Origin: RGIG3701 sp964438515
GTDB lineage: Bacteria; Planctomycetota; Planctomycetia; Pirellulales; Thermoguttaceae
Length of the DNA: 64,000 nt
Direction: 5' to 3'
NCBI GenBank assembly: GCA_964438515.1
Contig: CAYTLK010000010.1
Location: forward strand, 1-64,000
Shown here in pieces: positions 17,626 through 27,388 of this stretch. Both the position numbers and the translations under genes were made by a program. Every line of letters starts with the position of its first letter. Within the stretch, counting starts at the first letter, position 1. The notes beneath the pieces are model-generated. The model saw only the letters and a program-made list of their open reading frames with translations, had not been told where the DNA came from and searched no databases.

Positions 17626-19299
17626 TTACTTCTTTTTCTTCATCTGCCGAATTCTCGCCGCCACATCATCCCAGTTCTGCACCCGATTGTAGTGTTTCCA
17701 CGCCTCAAACTTCGCGATCATCTTCGCAATTTCCGGATTCGCCTGGTTTTTCACGAACACATTTTCCTGTTCCGTGCGGTCCGTCGCGAGATTGTACAGC
17801 TCCCACTGATTCCCGCCTCTCGGCAAAACGAGTTTCCAGTTTCCATAACGCACGGCCGCGTTTCCATTGCACTCCCAGAAAAAATAACGGTTTTCTTTAT
17901 TCATATCCGTCATTAAATCCAGCCGAGTTTTTGCCGAAAACAGATTGGTAAAGGATTTTCCAAGCGGCGCCAGCGTGTCGCGTCCGTTCAGCGACTTCGG
18001 AAAAGGACGTTCGGAAAGTTCCACAATCGTCGGCAAAACATCCATAATGTGAACGGGTTCAATCACTTTTCCCGCCTCGGTGTGATTGTTCCATCGTACG
18101 ATAAACGGCGACGCAATCGCGCCTTCATATACGGAATCTGCGTACCCTCGGAAGGGTGTGTTGCTGACGTTCGCCCACGGGACGCCGTAACTCTGGAACG
18201 TTCCCATTCCGCCCGGCATCGAACTGGGGGAATTTCCGACCTGAACCGGCTCGCCGGAATTCGTTTCGGAAGGAATCGCCCGCGAGACGGTTCTGTTCGT
18301 GAGTTCGTCGCCGCACGCGCCTGAATCGGAAAGGAAAATCACAATCGTATCGTCTTCCACGTTCATTTGTTTCAGTTTTTCGAGAATCATCCCGACGCCG
18401 CGATCCATCGCAGAAACTTGAGCCGCATAAACCTCCATGCGCCGTGAGTGCCAGGGTCCGTACCCTCCGACCCGCGTCCAGTCCGCAACCCGTTCATCCT
18501 TGGGGGAAAGCGCCGCACGCGACAAAAGCAGTCCCGACTTTTTCATCTGTTCGAAACGCTGCGTACGCACCACGTCCCACCCCATTTGGTATCGATTTTT
18601 GTAACGTCGAATCTCCTCTTCGGGCGCCTGAAGCGGCCAGCTCGGCGCGGAAAAAGCCGCATAGAGGAAAAAAGGCGCACCGTTTCCAACCGAACCATCC
18701 AGAAAGTGGACCGCTTCTTTCGCAATTTCGTACGTATAATAAAAATCTTTATCCGTCGGATAGTCCTGCATGTTCATCATCAAATATCGAGGCTCAAAGT
18801 ACGATGTTTGCGGCAAAATCGTGCCGTACGATTTGTCGAATCCCCGATTGGACGGCCACGCATGATGCGGGTCTTTCGAACGATAATCTTTCGTAACTCC
18901 CCATTTCCCCGACATAAACGTAATGTACCCGGCCGATTTCAGGAATTCCGCCATGGTGGCAGTGCTGTTGTTCAAGCTCCCCGTGTACGATTTCCAGCCG
19001 AGATCGAGGAGCGGATACCCCAAACCGACGCGGTGAGGATACTGACCCGTCATGAGTGTCGCCTGCGACATGCTGTTGTTTCCGCAACTGTAAAACTGGG
19101 TAAACTGGAGACCTTCTGCCGCCAGTTTGTCGAGTGCGGGAGTATTGATTTCACTTCCGTAGCAGCCCAAATCGGAATATCCCAGGTTGGAGACCGAAAT
19201 AATGACGATGTTGGGGCGTTTCGCTCCGAGTGCCGCGAGCGAAAGCAGCAGTACCAGAAGTAAAAAAACAGGGGAAATACGGGTCTTTTTCATTTCCAA
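17626..19299 (-). CDS. Sulfatase-family protein with lost catalytic residues (pseudosulfatase)
   Basis: The 557-residue protein has an N-terminal signal anchor (VFLLLVLLLSLAALGA) and the complete length and order of an arylsulfatase. The key residues are not conserved. The metal-binding Asp pair of RPNIVxIxxDDLGY is Ser37-Asn38. The CxPxR motif that carries formylglycine is N75-S-M-S-Q79. The GKWH motif is GKWG (His replaced by Gly134). The active-site His of APHWPL is Ser220. The Asn of SDNG is Ser326. Lys132 and Asp325 remain. The frame is intact, so it appears to be a kept, non-hydrolytic homologue, perhaps a binding protein. The ATG has GGAG upstream. Confidence 0.85.
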   Translation of the reverse strand: MEMKKTRISPVFLLLVLLLSLAALGAKRPNIVIISVSNLGYSDLGCYGSEINTPALDKLAAEGLQFTQFYSCGNNSMSQATLMTGQYPHRVGLGYPLLDLGWKSYTGSLNNSTATMAEFLKSAGYITFMSGKWGVTKDYRSKDPHHAWPSNRGFDKSYGTILPQTSYFEPRYLMMNMQDYPTDKDFYYTYEIAKEAVHFLDGSVGNGAPFFLYAAFSAPSWPLQAPEEEIRRYKNRYQMGWDVVRTQRFEQMKKSGLLLSRAALSPKDERVADWTRVGGYGPWHSRRMEVYAAQVSAMDRGVGMILEKLKQMNVEDDTIVIFLSDSGACGDELTNRTVSRAIPSETNSGEPVQVGNSPSSMPGGMGTFQSYGVPWANVSNTPFRGYADSVYEGAIASPFIVRWNNHTEAGKVIEPVHIMDVLPTIVELSERPFPKSLNGRDTLAPLGKSFTNLFSAKTRLDLMTDMNKENRYFFWECNGNAAVRYGNWKLVLPRGGNQWELYNLATDRTEQENVFVKNQANPEIAKMIAKFEAWKHYNRVQNWDDVAARIRQMKKKK

Positions 19300-19475
19300 A
19301 CTCTCCGAAATTTACAGGGATGATGTTGATGATTACGAATGAATATACGTATTTATATTATTATACACCTTCACGAATGAAAGGAAAGGGGCGGGGGAGA
19401 AAAAAACGGGGGGGGGAAATCTCAACGAAAAAATCACGATGAAACTTATAGCAAAAATCGAAACCCGGCGGTGCG

Positions 19476-20483
19476 TCAAATGTCCGGCAGAGTCACTGCG
19501 TTTCCGTCTGATTTTTTCCCTAAATTCGAATGAGTTTCCGCATCGACGGCGTAACTCAATCGGTGCACGGAACCGTCGCACATCACCATTCCGAACGTTC
19601 CCGCATGAGCGCTCCCGAACAGCGCGCCGGAGTCGTACCCGAGGCGGTCCTGACGAGGAACATACGTCCCGGAGGAATTGTAGTACGTTAATCGAACACT
19701 GTCGTTGTCGATTCCGGACCAAGTCGTCTGATTGTCGCCTGTGGCGGTTGCGGACGCGGAGGTGTAATAGCGGTCGGACTGCAAATATTTTTCGCCGTAC
19801 AAATACGTGTTGCTCGTTCCGTCGCGGATTTCGCCGGGCGTGGTGGTGCTTTTGTAAAACGTCACGCCCGTTCGGCCGGAGGTGGTGGAGTGGGCGAGAA
19901 CCTCCGAATACGACGACAGTTTGTCTGCCGAGGAGTAACCGTCGCCGACGCAGGCGCTGTAATCGAGTTTGGACGCCACGCCGCCGAGAGAGTCGCAATT
20001 ATAATAAGCGTAACCGTAATAATTGATAGCTGTACGGCGGGAAGGACAGTAAAACATCGCAATGGGCGTCTGTCCGCGCACTTTATTTGCGGATTTCACA
20101 TCGGAATCGACCTCCTGCGTTCCGTTGGACCCGAGCTGCCAGAGCGCGTTTTGTTCGACGAAAGGAAGAATCGAGTACGTCCAGCCGCCGGGTTGTTTCT
20201 CGCCCAGCCCCATGTCGGCGTCTCCCTCCCACGCCCAGCTCCAGCCGGCAGACGGGTACGAACGAATCGAACTTTCATGATTCAACGCCGCGAGTCCCTG
20301 CTGTTTGAGGTTGTTTCCGCACTGCATCTGACGAGCCGCCTCGCGCGCCTGCTGAACAGCCGGAAGAAGAAGCCCCACAAGCATCCCGATGATTGCAATC
20401 ACAACGAGGAGTTCTACGAGCGTAAAACCCGAACGACGAATTTCAGAACAATATTCGAAATAGTGGAAAGGAACCTTTCGCAT
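19476..20483 (-). CDS. DUF1559 protein with prepilin-type N-terminus
   Basis: The protein has 335 residues from the ATG at 20483, chosen because CGGAG lies six bases upstream. The N-terminal methylation motif RRSGFTLVELLVVIAIIGML is followed by a hydrophobic helix and LLPAVQQAREAARQMQCGNNLKQQGLAALNHES, the DUF1559 hallmark. The C-terminus has the usual HAGTFGMVMCDGSVHRL segment. These proteins are greatly expanded in planctomycetes and resemble type II pseudopilins. Their function is unknown. A second copy lies at 23560 on the other strand. Confidence 0.92.
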   Translation of the reverse strand: MRKVPFHYFEYCSEIRRSGFTLVELLVVIAIIGMLVGLLLPAVQQAREAARQMQCGNNLKQQGLAALNHESSIRSYPSAGWSWAWEGDADMGLGEKQPGGWTYSILPFVEQNALWQLGSNGTQEVDSDVKSANKVRGQTPIAMFYCPSRRTAINYYGYAYYNCDSLGGVASKLDYSACVGDGYSSADKLSSYSEVLAHSTTSGRTGVTFYKSTTTPGEIRDGTSNTYLYGEKYLQSDRYYTSASATATGDNQTTWSGIDNDSVRLTYYNSSGTYVPRQDRLGYDSGALFGSAHAGTFGMVMCDGSVHRLSYAVDAETHSNLGKKSDGNAVTLPDI

Positions 20484-20626
20484 GGTTTTCTCCGAAAAAA
20501 GCGTCCGCTGAGAATCACTGGAATTCAAAGCGCGAGGGTCACAGAACGAATGATGTGTTCATTATACCTGAAATTCGGGAAAATGTCAAGAAATTTCTGA
20601 AAATTTTAAGAAAATGAACGTTTTTT

Positions 20627-20656
20627 TGATGAAAAAAATTTTTTTTGATGTAAAAT
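20627..20656 (+). promoter_or_regulatory. Possible promoter of the PEP-CTERM gene
   Basis: TTGATG, an 18-base spacer and TAAAAT lie about 55 bases upstream of the start at 20709. The region is a run of A and T, so the match is suggestive only. Confidence 0.4.
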
Positions 20657-20708
20657 AGAGTGGATATCATTTTATTGGAAGAAAATTAAATTGGGACTGG
20701 AGTTTGAA

Positions 20709-23498
20709 ATGCTTTCTCAATGCCCGTCGAATCCGTCGTCGAACAGAAAAAACAAAAAACAGCGTTGGGCCGCAGCCGTAACCGCAGCCGCCGCAGGACT
20801 GATGCTGCTTGGAGGTGTTTCACGTGCCGCAGATGTGACGCTCACGAGCGCAAATAATTCCGGTTACACGTGGGGAACCGCCGGCGAGACGCTCAACGTG
20901 ACGCTCAACAGCGCCGACAAATTCGCGGGTCCGTTCACTCTCACGGACGGAACGGCAAAATTTGCATCGAATTACGCCTCAAACACACTGGGAAGCGGCG
21001 CGAGTATCGTGCTGGGAGCCGGAACCACGCTCGATTTCAACGGAATGTACCTCAATCCAGCTACGATTTCCACGACGGGAGCCGCCGCGATTACGAGTTC
21101 GCAGCAAAACACGCAGTATGGAATCGGAGCGATTACGTCTTTAGGCGGAGATTTGACGCTTGCGGGGTCGACGCGCTACTGCATCACGGGAGCGATGAAC
21201 GCGTCCAATCACAGCATTTACAAAACGGGTTCCAACGAAATCGTCGTTAAGGCGAATCTGAACAATCTCTCCGCACTCCACATTCAGGCGGGAACCTGGG
21301 CGGTCGAAAGTTCCGTCGCTGGGTTCGGAACGGGCGACGTGTACCTCGGATCCGGCGCCACCATGAAAGTGTGGGGAAGCGGACGCAGCGTGAGTTTCTC
21401 GAAACTCTATTATAACGGCGGAACGGTGAATCTTTACACGGACGGTTATTCCGGAACCATCGATCTGACCGGCGACATTGTGCTTCAGGCCGACAACGCA
21501 AATTTCCGCATTTCATCGACGACGATGTTTACCGGAAACATTTCGGGAGCCGGTTACACACTCGTGCATTCCGCCTACGTCACTCCCGGTCCAAACGGAG
21601 ACCACAAGGACCAAACGGGCGTGTGGACGTTCAAAAGCGGAACGACGTCGCTCGCGAACTTCAAACTGACGACGCGGGACTCGGAAATCATCCTTGGAGA
21701 TTCTGCCGTCTGGACCCTCACGGGAGACGTTGCGGGAAGCAGTTCCGGTCACATTTTCACCGAAAGCGCCTCCGCATCGCTGACGGCCGCCAACATTTCG
21801 GGAATCAAAACGCTGACGCTCAACGGAACGACGAATCTTTCCGGCGGAATCACGATGAATCAGGCCGACGGCGTTCTGACGGTGGGAGCCGGCGCTTCCA
21901 CAACGCTCGCATCGCTGACGTTTTCCGCAAATACGACTCTGGCGGACGCCGGCGCGCTGACGACTTCGGGAGCCTCCTCCATCGCGTCCGATGTGACGGT
22001 CAAAAAAACCGGCGCTGCAACGCTCACCCTCGGCGAAAACCTCACCGGAACCGGGACGCTGGAAGTGCAGGCCGGAAAACTGACGCAAACGGCTGGAAGT
22101 ACAAAAATCAACAGCTTCGGAGGTGAAATCGTCCTTTATTCCGGTACCGAACTCGTGCTGAACGGCGAGCAGGCGGCGGGACCCGCCATCACGTGCAAAG
22201 ACGGATCGAAAGTCTCCAACTCGCGGAGTTCCAGCAACGTCAACTGGGTGGGTGCATCCAACCTCAATCTCGAAACCGGCGCGACTGTCGAACTGGGCGG
22301 AACCTCGCGTTTCGCATTTACGCTCAAAAACAGCAGCGGAAACGGCGGAACACTCAAAATTACGAATAATAATTACGTTTTTCTTAACAGCAAAATCGAG
22401 AACGTGACGGTCCTTCTGAGCGGCGTTCTGGGAATCGAAGGCGGAACAACCCTTACAGGCTCCGAAGGAAAAGAGGTCGCGCTCATTCTGGACGGCGGAA
22501 CCGTCACTTCCTGGACGGGAACCGGAACGCACACGCTCAATCCTTCATCCATCGAAATCACGTCCAAAGGCGGAACCTTTAAGACGCAGGGAAACCTCGT
22601 TTTCAACGGAGACGTCACACTCAACGGAAACATGATTTTGAATCCGGTCTCCTTTACCTCGACGAACAACTATCATTCGACCGCACGTTTTAACGGCGAC
22701 ATCTCGGGAAATTACACGATTTCTGCGGAAGGCGTCGGAACCGATGCGTTCTACGGCGACGTGGACGTAAAAACCTTCACCCTCACAAACGGCGGCGTGT
22801 ACATCAAAGACGGAACATTCGACGCAGACGTATACAATATTAATAAGTCGTACGGAACCACCACACTGAGCGGCGGAACGTTCGAGTCGGGTCTCATCGT
22901 CGACGGCGGAACGCTCGTGAGCAGCGGAACCTTCAACGCGGCGGCAAACACTCAAGTCGTTATGCGCAGCGGCGCGATGTCGCTCGGCGGAACCGTTTCA
23001 GATGCGGCGTCTTCTTCGTACAAAATTGATGGCGGAATTCTGACGCTCGACGATGGCGCCGCCCTCAACGGCTCGCTCAATCTCGGCGATTCTGCAACCC
23101 TCAAAGTCGGTTTCGATTCGACGCAGCCCGCGACCGTTTCACTTCTTTCGAACAATAACAACCTCGACGGCGTACTAGTTTTTGACCTGTTTTCGCCTGA
23201 AACTTTCGACGTTTTGAATGTCGGGACCGGAAGCACGCTTGACGGAGCCGAAATTCTGCTCAACATCAGCGGTGCGGAAACCAACTACAACACTCTCGTT
23301 CCCATCATTTCCGGAACGGATCTCAGTGCGATTTCCGTCTCCCTGCAGAATTCAGGCTGGGCGCTCGCATTCGACGCAAACGGTTTGTCGGTTCGAAACA
23401 TCGCCGCCACACCGGAACCCGCTTCGTGGCTGCTTCTGCTTTTGGCGTCTGCGGGACTTTGCACCCTGAACAAGCGAAATCGATTTTCGCACAAATAA
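20709..23498 (+). CDS. PEP-CTERM surface protein with beta-helix (autotransporter-like) repeats
   Basis: The 929-residue protein starts at an ATG with GGAG six bases upstream; a TTG 18 bases earlier is less likely. It has a long basic signal peptide (KNKKQRWAAAVTAAAAGLMLLGGVSRAA) and then hundreds of residues of Gly/Thr/Ser/Asn-rich short strands (GTLEVQAGKLTQTAG, GGTVTSWTGTGTHTL), as in right-handed beta-helix autotransporter-like adhesins. It ends with a PEP-CTERM sorting signal: PEPASW at about 902, a hydrophobic helix, and the basic end NKRNRF. An exosortase elsewhere in the genome would process it. It is probably exported to the surface or matrix. Confidence 0.88.
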   Translation: MLSQCPSNPSSNRKNKKQRWAAAVTAAAAGLMLLGGVSRAADVTLTSANNSGYTWGTAGETLNVTLNSADKFAGPFTLTDGTAKFASNYASNTLGSGASIVLGAGTTLDFNGMYLNPATISTTGAAAITSSQQNTQYGIGAITSLGGDLTLAGSTRYCITGAMNASNHSIYKTGSNEIVVKANLNNLSALHIQAGTWAVESSVAGFGTGDVYLGSGATMKVWGSGRSVSFSKLYYNGGTVNLYTDGYSGTIDLTGDIVLQADNANFRISSTTMFTGNISGAGYTLVHSAYVTPGPNGDHKDQTGVWTFKSGTTSLANFKLTTRDSEIILGDSAVWTLTGDVAGSSSGHIFTESASASLTAANISGIKTLTLNGTTNLSGGITMNQADGVLTVGAGASTTLASLTFSANTTLADAGALTTSGASSIASDVTVKKTGAATLTLGENLTGTGTLEVQAGKLTQTAGSTKINSFGGEIVLYSGTELVLNGEQAAGPAITCKDGSKVSNSRSSSNVNWVGASNLNLETGATVELGGTSRFAFTLKNSSGNGGTLKITNNNYVFLNSKIENVTVLLSGVLGIEGGTTLTGSEGKEVALILDGGTVTSWTGTGTHTLNPSSIEITSKGGTFKTQGNLVFNGDVTLNGNMILNPVSFTSTNNYHSTARFNGDISGNYTISAEGVGTDAFYGDVDVKTFTLTNGGVYIKDGTFDADVYNINKSYGTTTLSGGTFESGLIVDGGTLVSSGTFNAAANTQVVMRSGAMSLGGTVSDAASSSYKIDGGILTLDDGAALNGSLNLGDSATLKVGFDSTQPATVSLLSNNNNLDGVLVFDLFSPETFDVLNVGTGSTLDGAEILLNISGAETNYNTLVPIISGTDLSAISVSLQNSGWALAFDANGLSVRNIAATPEPASWLLLLLASAGLCTLNKRNRFSHK

Positions 23499-23559
23499 CA
23501 TACATACAACTTTTCCCTAACTTTTCAAACATTAAACCCGGAAAATAAAGGAACTCGTC

Positions 23560-24546
23560 ATGAGGAAAACAGGTTTTACACTGGTGGAACTGCTGGTCGT
23601 GATTGCAATCATCGGTTTGTTAGTCGGACTTTTGCTTCCGGCCGTCCAAATGGCTCGTGAGTCGGCTCGCCGAATGCAGTGTTCCAACCACCTGAAGCAG
23701 ATTTCGCTTGGGATTCATAATTATGCTTCGTCTCACAAAAGCGAGTTTCCACCGGGAGTCGGCGACAAACAATACAGTACGAATCTCGACCCGGGAAATG
23801 AAAATACGGGTGTTTTTGCGTTCATTTTGCCGTATTTGGAGTTTGAAAATCTCTACCAATTGATCGATACGGACAAAACGCTCTCGGCGTTCCTCGCAAC
23901 TCAAAATGGCGAAACGGTCCGAACAACGGTGATTTCGACGTACCTCTGTCCCAGCTGGGGAGAAGATCCGCTCTGTACGAAAAACGTTTCCTACATGCGC
24001 GGCGCGCTGAAAACTTACGACGGCGTAAACGGTGCGTACATCACCTCATCCGACAATAATGGGCTGAAAGACTCCGAAAAGATGAAGGTTCCCACCTCGC
24101 TTCCCTCGGCGTTCGGCGCCATTCCGAACAACGGGATTCTCAAATTCGGCGAAAAAGTCCCGATGAGCATGGTGACGGACGGTCTGAGCAATACGTACAT
24201 GATGGGCGAAATGGTGCAGATCGACAAAGATAAAGGCGAGTACCCAGGCGGAAACCGACCGTGGATTTTCGGCGGTTCGTGGTCCGGAAAAAGCGCAAAA
24301 ACGCTGTACTGTCTCAAGGCTCTCCGATGGGACCTCAACAACGAATGCAACCGAAGTGACGGCGGAACCACAAGTTCGAGCGTTCCGTTCAACCACTTTC
24401 CGTTCAGTTCGCCGCATGCGGATGGTGTGACGTTCGCGCGCGGCGACGCCAGTGTCGGTTACGTCTCCGACGATGTAGAACTTTCGATCCTCAAAAGAAT
24501 GTGCACCCGCGCCGGAAGCGAAGCCATTGAAAATGAGGACAAATAA
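23560..24546 (+). CDS. DUF1559 protein with prepilin-type N-terminus
   Basis: The protein has 328 residues, starting at 23560 with AAAGGA upstream. RKTGFTLVELLVVIAIIGLL is the prepilin cleavage and methylation motif; LLPAVQMARESARRMQCSNHLKQISLGIHNYAS is the DUF1559 core; and FSSPHADGVTFARGDASVGYVSDD is the C-terminal signature. It lies 61 bases after the PEP-CTERM gene in the same direction, and the two may be expressed together. Confidence 0.92.
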   Translation: MRKTGFTLVELLVVIAIIGLLVGLLLPAVQMARESARRMQCSNHLKQISLGIHNYASSHKSEFPPGVGDKQYSTNLDPGNENTGVFAFILPYLEFENLYQLIDTDKTLSAFLATQNGETVRTTVISTYLCPSWGEDPLCTKNVSYMRGALKTYDGVNGAYITSSDNNGLKDSEKMKVPTSLPSAFGAIPNNGILKFGEKVPMSMVTDGLSNTYMMGEMVQIDKDKGEYPGGNRPWIFGGSWSGKSAKTLYCLKALRWDLNNECNRSDGGTTSSSVPFNHFPFSSPHADGVTFARGDASVGYVSDDVELSILKRMCTRAGSEAIENEDK

Positions 24547-24560
24547 TTGGTTCCGTCCCG

Positions 24561-24592
24561 ATTTTCTTCAGTAAACGCTGGATGAAGAAAAT
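24561..24592 (+). terminator. Hairpin after the DUF1559 gene
   Basis: A perfect 10-base inverted repeat, ATTTTCTTCA / TGAAGAAAAT, with a 12-base loop lies 14 bases after the stop. The T-run after it is weak, so termination is probable and not certain. Confidence 0.5.
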
Positions 24593-24647
24593 TGTACATT
24601 TTCAGCGATCCTTTCAAGGGTTTGTATTTGCAGCCTAGAGTGATTTC

Positions 24648-25922
24648 ATGAGCAATCCGTTTCCCATCATTTTACAAGGAAATAATTTCGACAGTAATCG
24701 CGGCTGTCAGGCGCTTCGAATTGCGACGTGTCTGATTTTGGACCGTTATTTCCCGAATCATCCCCGAATTCACGCAAACATTTTCCGCAACTCGCACCCC
24801 CAGTTTCTCGCAAGTCGAGAGGGAAAAGAAGAACAAATCTCAGAGACACATATGAATCGGGATTTCCGATTCTATCTCTGGGGTACAAATATCGTAGGCT
24901 GCCGAATTTGGCATCTGGAAGCGCCGATGAAGGTGATTGCACGAATGAAACAGCTGCAAAAGTCGGAAACAGGCGGCGTGATGCTGGCGCTGGGAGGCGA
25001 CAACTGGTCGCTCGACTACGGCGACATGGCGCTTCATCTTTTCACGGCGCCTTTTCAGTCTGCGGTAAAACGGCATTTTCCCTCTGTTATTTGGGCGGCG
25101 TCCATCGGTCCATTTACCGCAAAACCCCCAGTCGAAAGAAAAATGGCGAAACTTTTGCCGAAAGTGGATCTCATTACGTCCAGAGAGTCGCTCACGACGG
25201 AATATTTGCGCCGTCTCGGTGCTGTGGAAAACGTACGAGAAACTACAGACCCTGCGTTCCTTCTTCCCGTCAATCGGCCGAAGAACGTGCCGGACCGTCT
25301 GCTGAAGTTTCTGGAGGATGGGGCGGTGGGAATCAATCTTGCGCCGCTTTTTGCTCGATACATTTCCGTCTCGCAAAAAGAATGGTTCGACCGGGTTTCC
25401 GAAGCGCTTACATACTTCGTCGAACATTGCGATTATAAGGTCGTTTTCATTCCGCACGTCATGATGGAACCGGAGGTTTTTCCCGATAATAACGATTATT
25501 TGTTCATGCAAAAGCTTTATCAGGAACTCCCGCCGAAAATTCAGGAACGTTTTTACCTCTACGATCCACGCAATGACGATTGTACAAATATCAAATGGGT
25601 CATTTCGCAGACGAAGGCTTTGGCCGGCTGCCGCACGCATGCAACGGTGGCGGCGCTTTCTACGGGGGTGCCGGTTTTTTGCATCGGGTACAGCGTCAAA
25701 TCGCGCGGTATCAATCGCGACATTTTCGGTCACGAACACTGGGTCGAACATTTTTCAAAACTTGGCGGAAAGGAGTTCTGCCATCGATTCACGGAGCTTT
25801 TGGATCACTCCTCTGAAATTCGTACGCAACTTGCAGACGTTCTGCCTGCGTATCGAGAAAAAGCGTGGAAAAATGGTGAATTTCTCCTGGAAATGCTGAA
25901 GCGCAAAGGGTTCTGCGAATGA
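24648..25922 (+). CDS. Polysaccharide pyruvyl transferase family protein
   Basis: The protein has 424 residues. It opens with PIILQGNNFDSNRGCQALRIA, the family's N-terminal loop, has a Gly-rich ALGGDNWSLDYG segment, and ends with the donor-site region AGCRTHATVAALSTGVPVFCIGYSVKSRG. Family members transfer pyruvate from phosphoenolpyruvate to a sugar as a ketal, or in some clades do related chemistry on surface glycans. Its stop overlaps the start of the next gene (ATGA), and that gene is an iron-sulfur protein often found beside this family. This supports a joint role in exopolysaccharide modification. Confidence 0.85.
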   Translation: MSNPFPIILQGNNFDSNRGCQALRIATCLILDRYFPNHPRIHANIFRNSHPQFLASREGKEEQISETHMNRDFRFYLWGTNIVGCRIWHLEAPMKVIARMKQLQKSETGGVMLALGGDNWSLDYGDMALHLFTAPFQSAVKRHFPSVIWAASIGPFTAKPPVERKMAKLLPKVDLITSRESLTTEYLRRLGAVENVRETTDPAFLLPVNRPKNVPDRLLKFLEDGAVGINLAPLFARYISVSQKEWFDRVSEALTYFVEHCDYKVVFIPHVMMEPEVFPDNNDYLFMQKLYQELPPKIQERFYLYDPRNDDCTNIKWVISQTKALAGCRTHATVAALSTGVPVFCIGYSVKSRGINRDIFGHEHWVEHFSKLGGKEFCHRFTELLDHSSEIRTQLADVLPAYREKAWKNGEFLLEMLKRKGFCE

Positions 25923-27388
25923 ATAACGTTTCAAATAACACTTTAAATGACGTTCCGAATGACGTTTCGAGCAATGCTTTGAAGAACCCTTTGAATAACG
26001 TTTTGGAAAAAGTCCTTCCTTGGGGGTTCTGTTGCAATTGCGGCGTCTGCAGCGCTGTCTGTCCCAAAGAGTGTCTGGAAATGAAGCTCGACGCGGGCGG
26101 CGAATACCGTCCGACTCTTGCTGACGGAAAATCGTGCGTTTCCTGCGGTCTCTGCCTCCAAGTCTGTCCGTATTCCGGCGAGGTGCCCGAAAATGAAGAG
26201 TCGCTGGGCCTGAAACTTTTTCCCAACGGAAAGACGGAACATTCTGAGGCGCTCGGGCGGTGGGACGATGCGTTTATCGCCGCCTCTGCCGTCGAATCGG
26301 TGCGCCGGAACGCTCCATCGGGCGGAATCACCACCTCGCTGCTTTGCGCCCTGCTCGAATCGGGAAAAATCGATGCGGCAGTCGTTGCGAAACCGATGCT
26401 CGAAAGTCCCTGGTTTGAGCCGATGATTGCCGACACTTCCGAAAAAATTCACGCATCTTCCGGGTCCGTCTATCACGTAATGACGCTCGGACCCGTTTTG
26501 AAAAAAATCCTTCACGACCCGCCGAAACGGTACGCACTGACGGCTCTGCCGTGCGCGGTAAAAGCGATTCGACTCGCACAGAAAAATGTTCCCGAACTGC
26601 GAAAAAGAATACCGTACGTTTTTAGTCTGACTTGCGGCGGGTGCAACTGTCTCCACGTCGCCGATTTGCTGTGCGTCATGCTTCGGGACCGAAAAAGCGG
26701 ACTGAAATACCGAAGTAAAGTTCATACCCGACTGTCGCAGGATTATCGTATTACGACCCTGCAGCACCCGGATGAACGTCAGGTGCGGCTGCTGGGTTTG
26801 TTCGGTTTTTTGTGGATTAATCATGTCGGTCATCTCAATACGTGCGGAATGTGCGACGATCTTTTTGCGGCTCTGGCGGACGCAACGTTCATGGATGCGT
26901 GGCTCGACGAATGCTTTGCGGACTGCCGGGGAACCAATCTGGCGGTCACACGGAATCCGGAAATCACCCAACTTTTGGAAAAAGAAATTTCGGACGGTCG
27001 TTTGACGGGGAAAAGAGTTTCTGCGGAAAAAATCGTGGAAAGTCAGACCACAACACTCCGCGAGCGTCACCATACGGCCGCTCTGCGTTGGCATTACGAA
27101 AAATCGGTTCGTCCGAACGGAACGCCGCTCCCCTCGAAACGCGATTTCATCGTGAACGCCGCCCTGACTTCCGAAGATTTGCGGGAAGCTCGCGCCAGAG
27201 TGCGTTTCCAACGCCAAACCCGGAAATATTTGGCCAAAGCATCGCGCCGACATTCTAACCCGGAGTCTTGGTATTCTCGCATTTATGTTTATCGTGTGTT
27301 TTGGAAAGTTTTATGTTCATTAACCTTAAACGGTCTTCTTTCGAAAACGCTGAAATCCCTGAAATTTATGAAAAGGAAAACGTCATGA
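25919..27388 (+). CDS. F420H2 dehydrogenase/hydrogenase beta-subunit-like iron-sulfur protein
   Basis: The protein has 489 residues. Two 4Fe-4S motifs are present, C38-x2-C-x2-C-x3-CP and C73-x2-C-x2-C-x3-CP, followed by the beta-subunit N domain (AFIAASAVESVRRNAPSGGITTSLL) and C domain (YALTALPCAVKAIRLAQ, with the CGMCDD cluster). Known relatives are flavin-dependent reductases that take electrons from ferredoxin or F420H2. Members in glycan loci are poorly characterised. The first 30 residues are an Asn/Val/Leu repeat (NNVSNNTLNDVPNDVSS) encoded by degenerate 12-base units. Both ends overlap neighbours by ATGA, so the three genes form one translationally coupled unit. Confidence 0.85.
   Translation: MNNVSNNTLNDVPNDVSSNALKNPLNNVLEKVLPWGFCCNCGVCSAVCPKECLEMKLDAGGEYRPTLADGKSCVSCGLCLQVCPYSGEVPENEESLGLKLFPNGKTEHSEALGRWDDAFIAASAVESVRRNAPSGGITTSLLCALLESGKIDAAVVAKPMLESPWFEPMIADTSEKIHASSGSVYHVMTLGPVLKKILHDPPKRYALTALPCAVKAIRLAQKNVPELRKRIPYVFSLTCGGCNCLHVADLLCVMLRDRKSGLKYRSKVHTRLSQDYRITTLQHPDERQVRLLGLFGFLWINHVGHLNTCGMCDDLFAALADATFMDAWLDECFADCRGTNLAVTRNPEITQLLEKEISDGRLTGKRVSAEKIVESQTTTLRERHHTAALRWHYEKSVRPNGTPLPSKRDFIVNAALTSEDLREARARVRFQRQTRKYLAKASRRHSNPESWYSRIYVYRVFWKVLCSLTLNGLLSKTLKSLKFMKRKTS

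Noticed and set aside
17626..19299. Active arylsulfatase annotation
   Set aside because: Family membership is clear, but the formylglycine motif, the metal Asp pair and two active-site His residues are replaced.
19386..19420. Possible G-quadruplex in the G-runs after the DUF1559 gene
   Set aside because: Only three G-runs are close together and one is a long homopolymer, so the usual four-tract pattern is not convincing.
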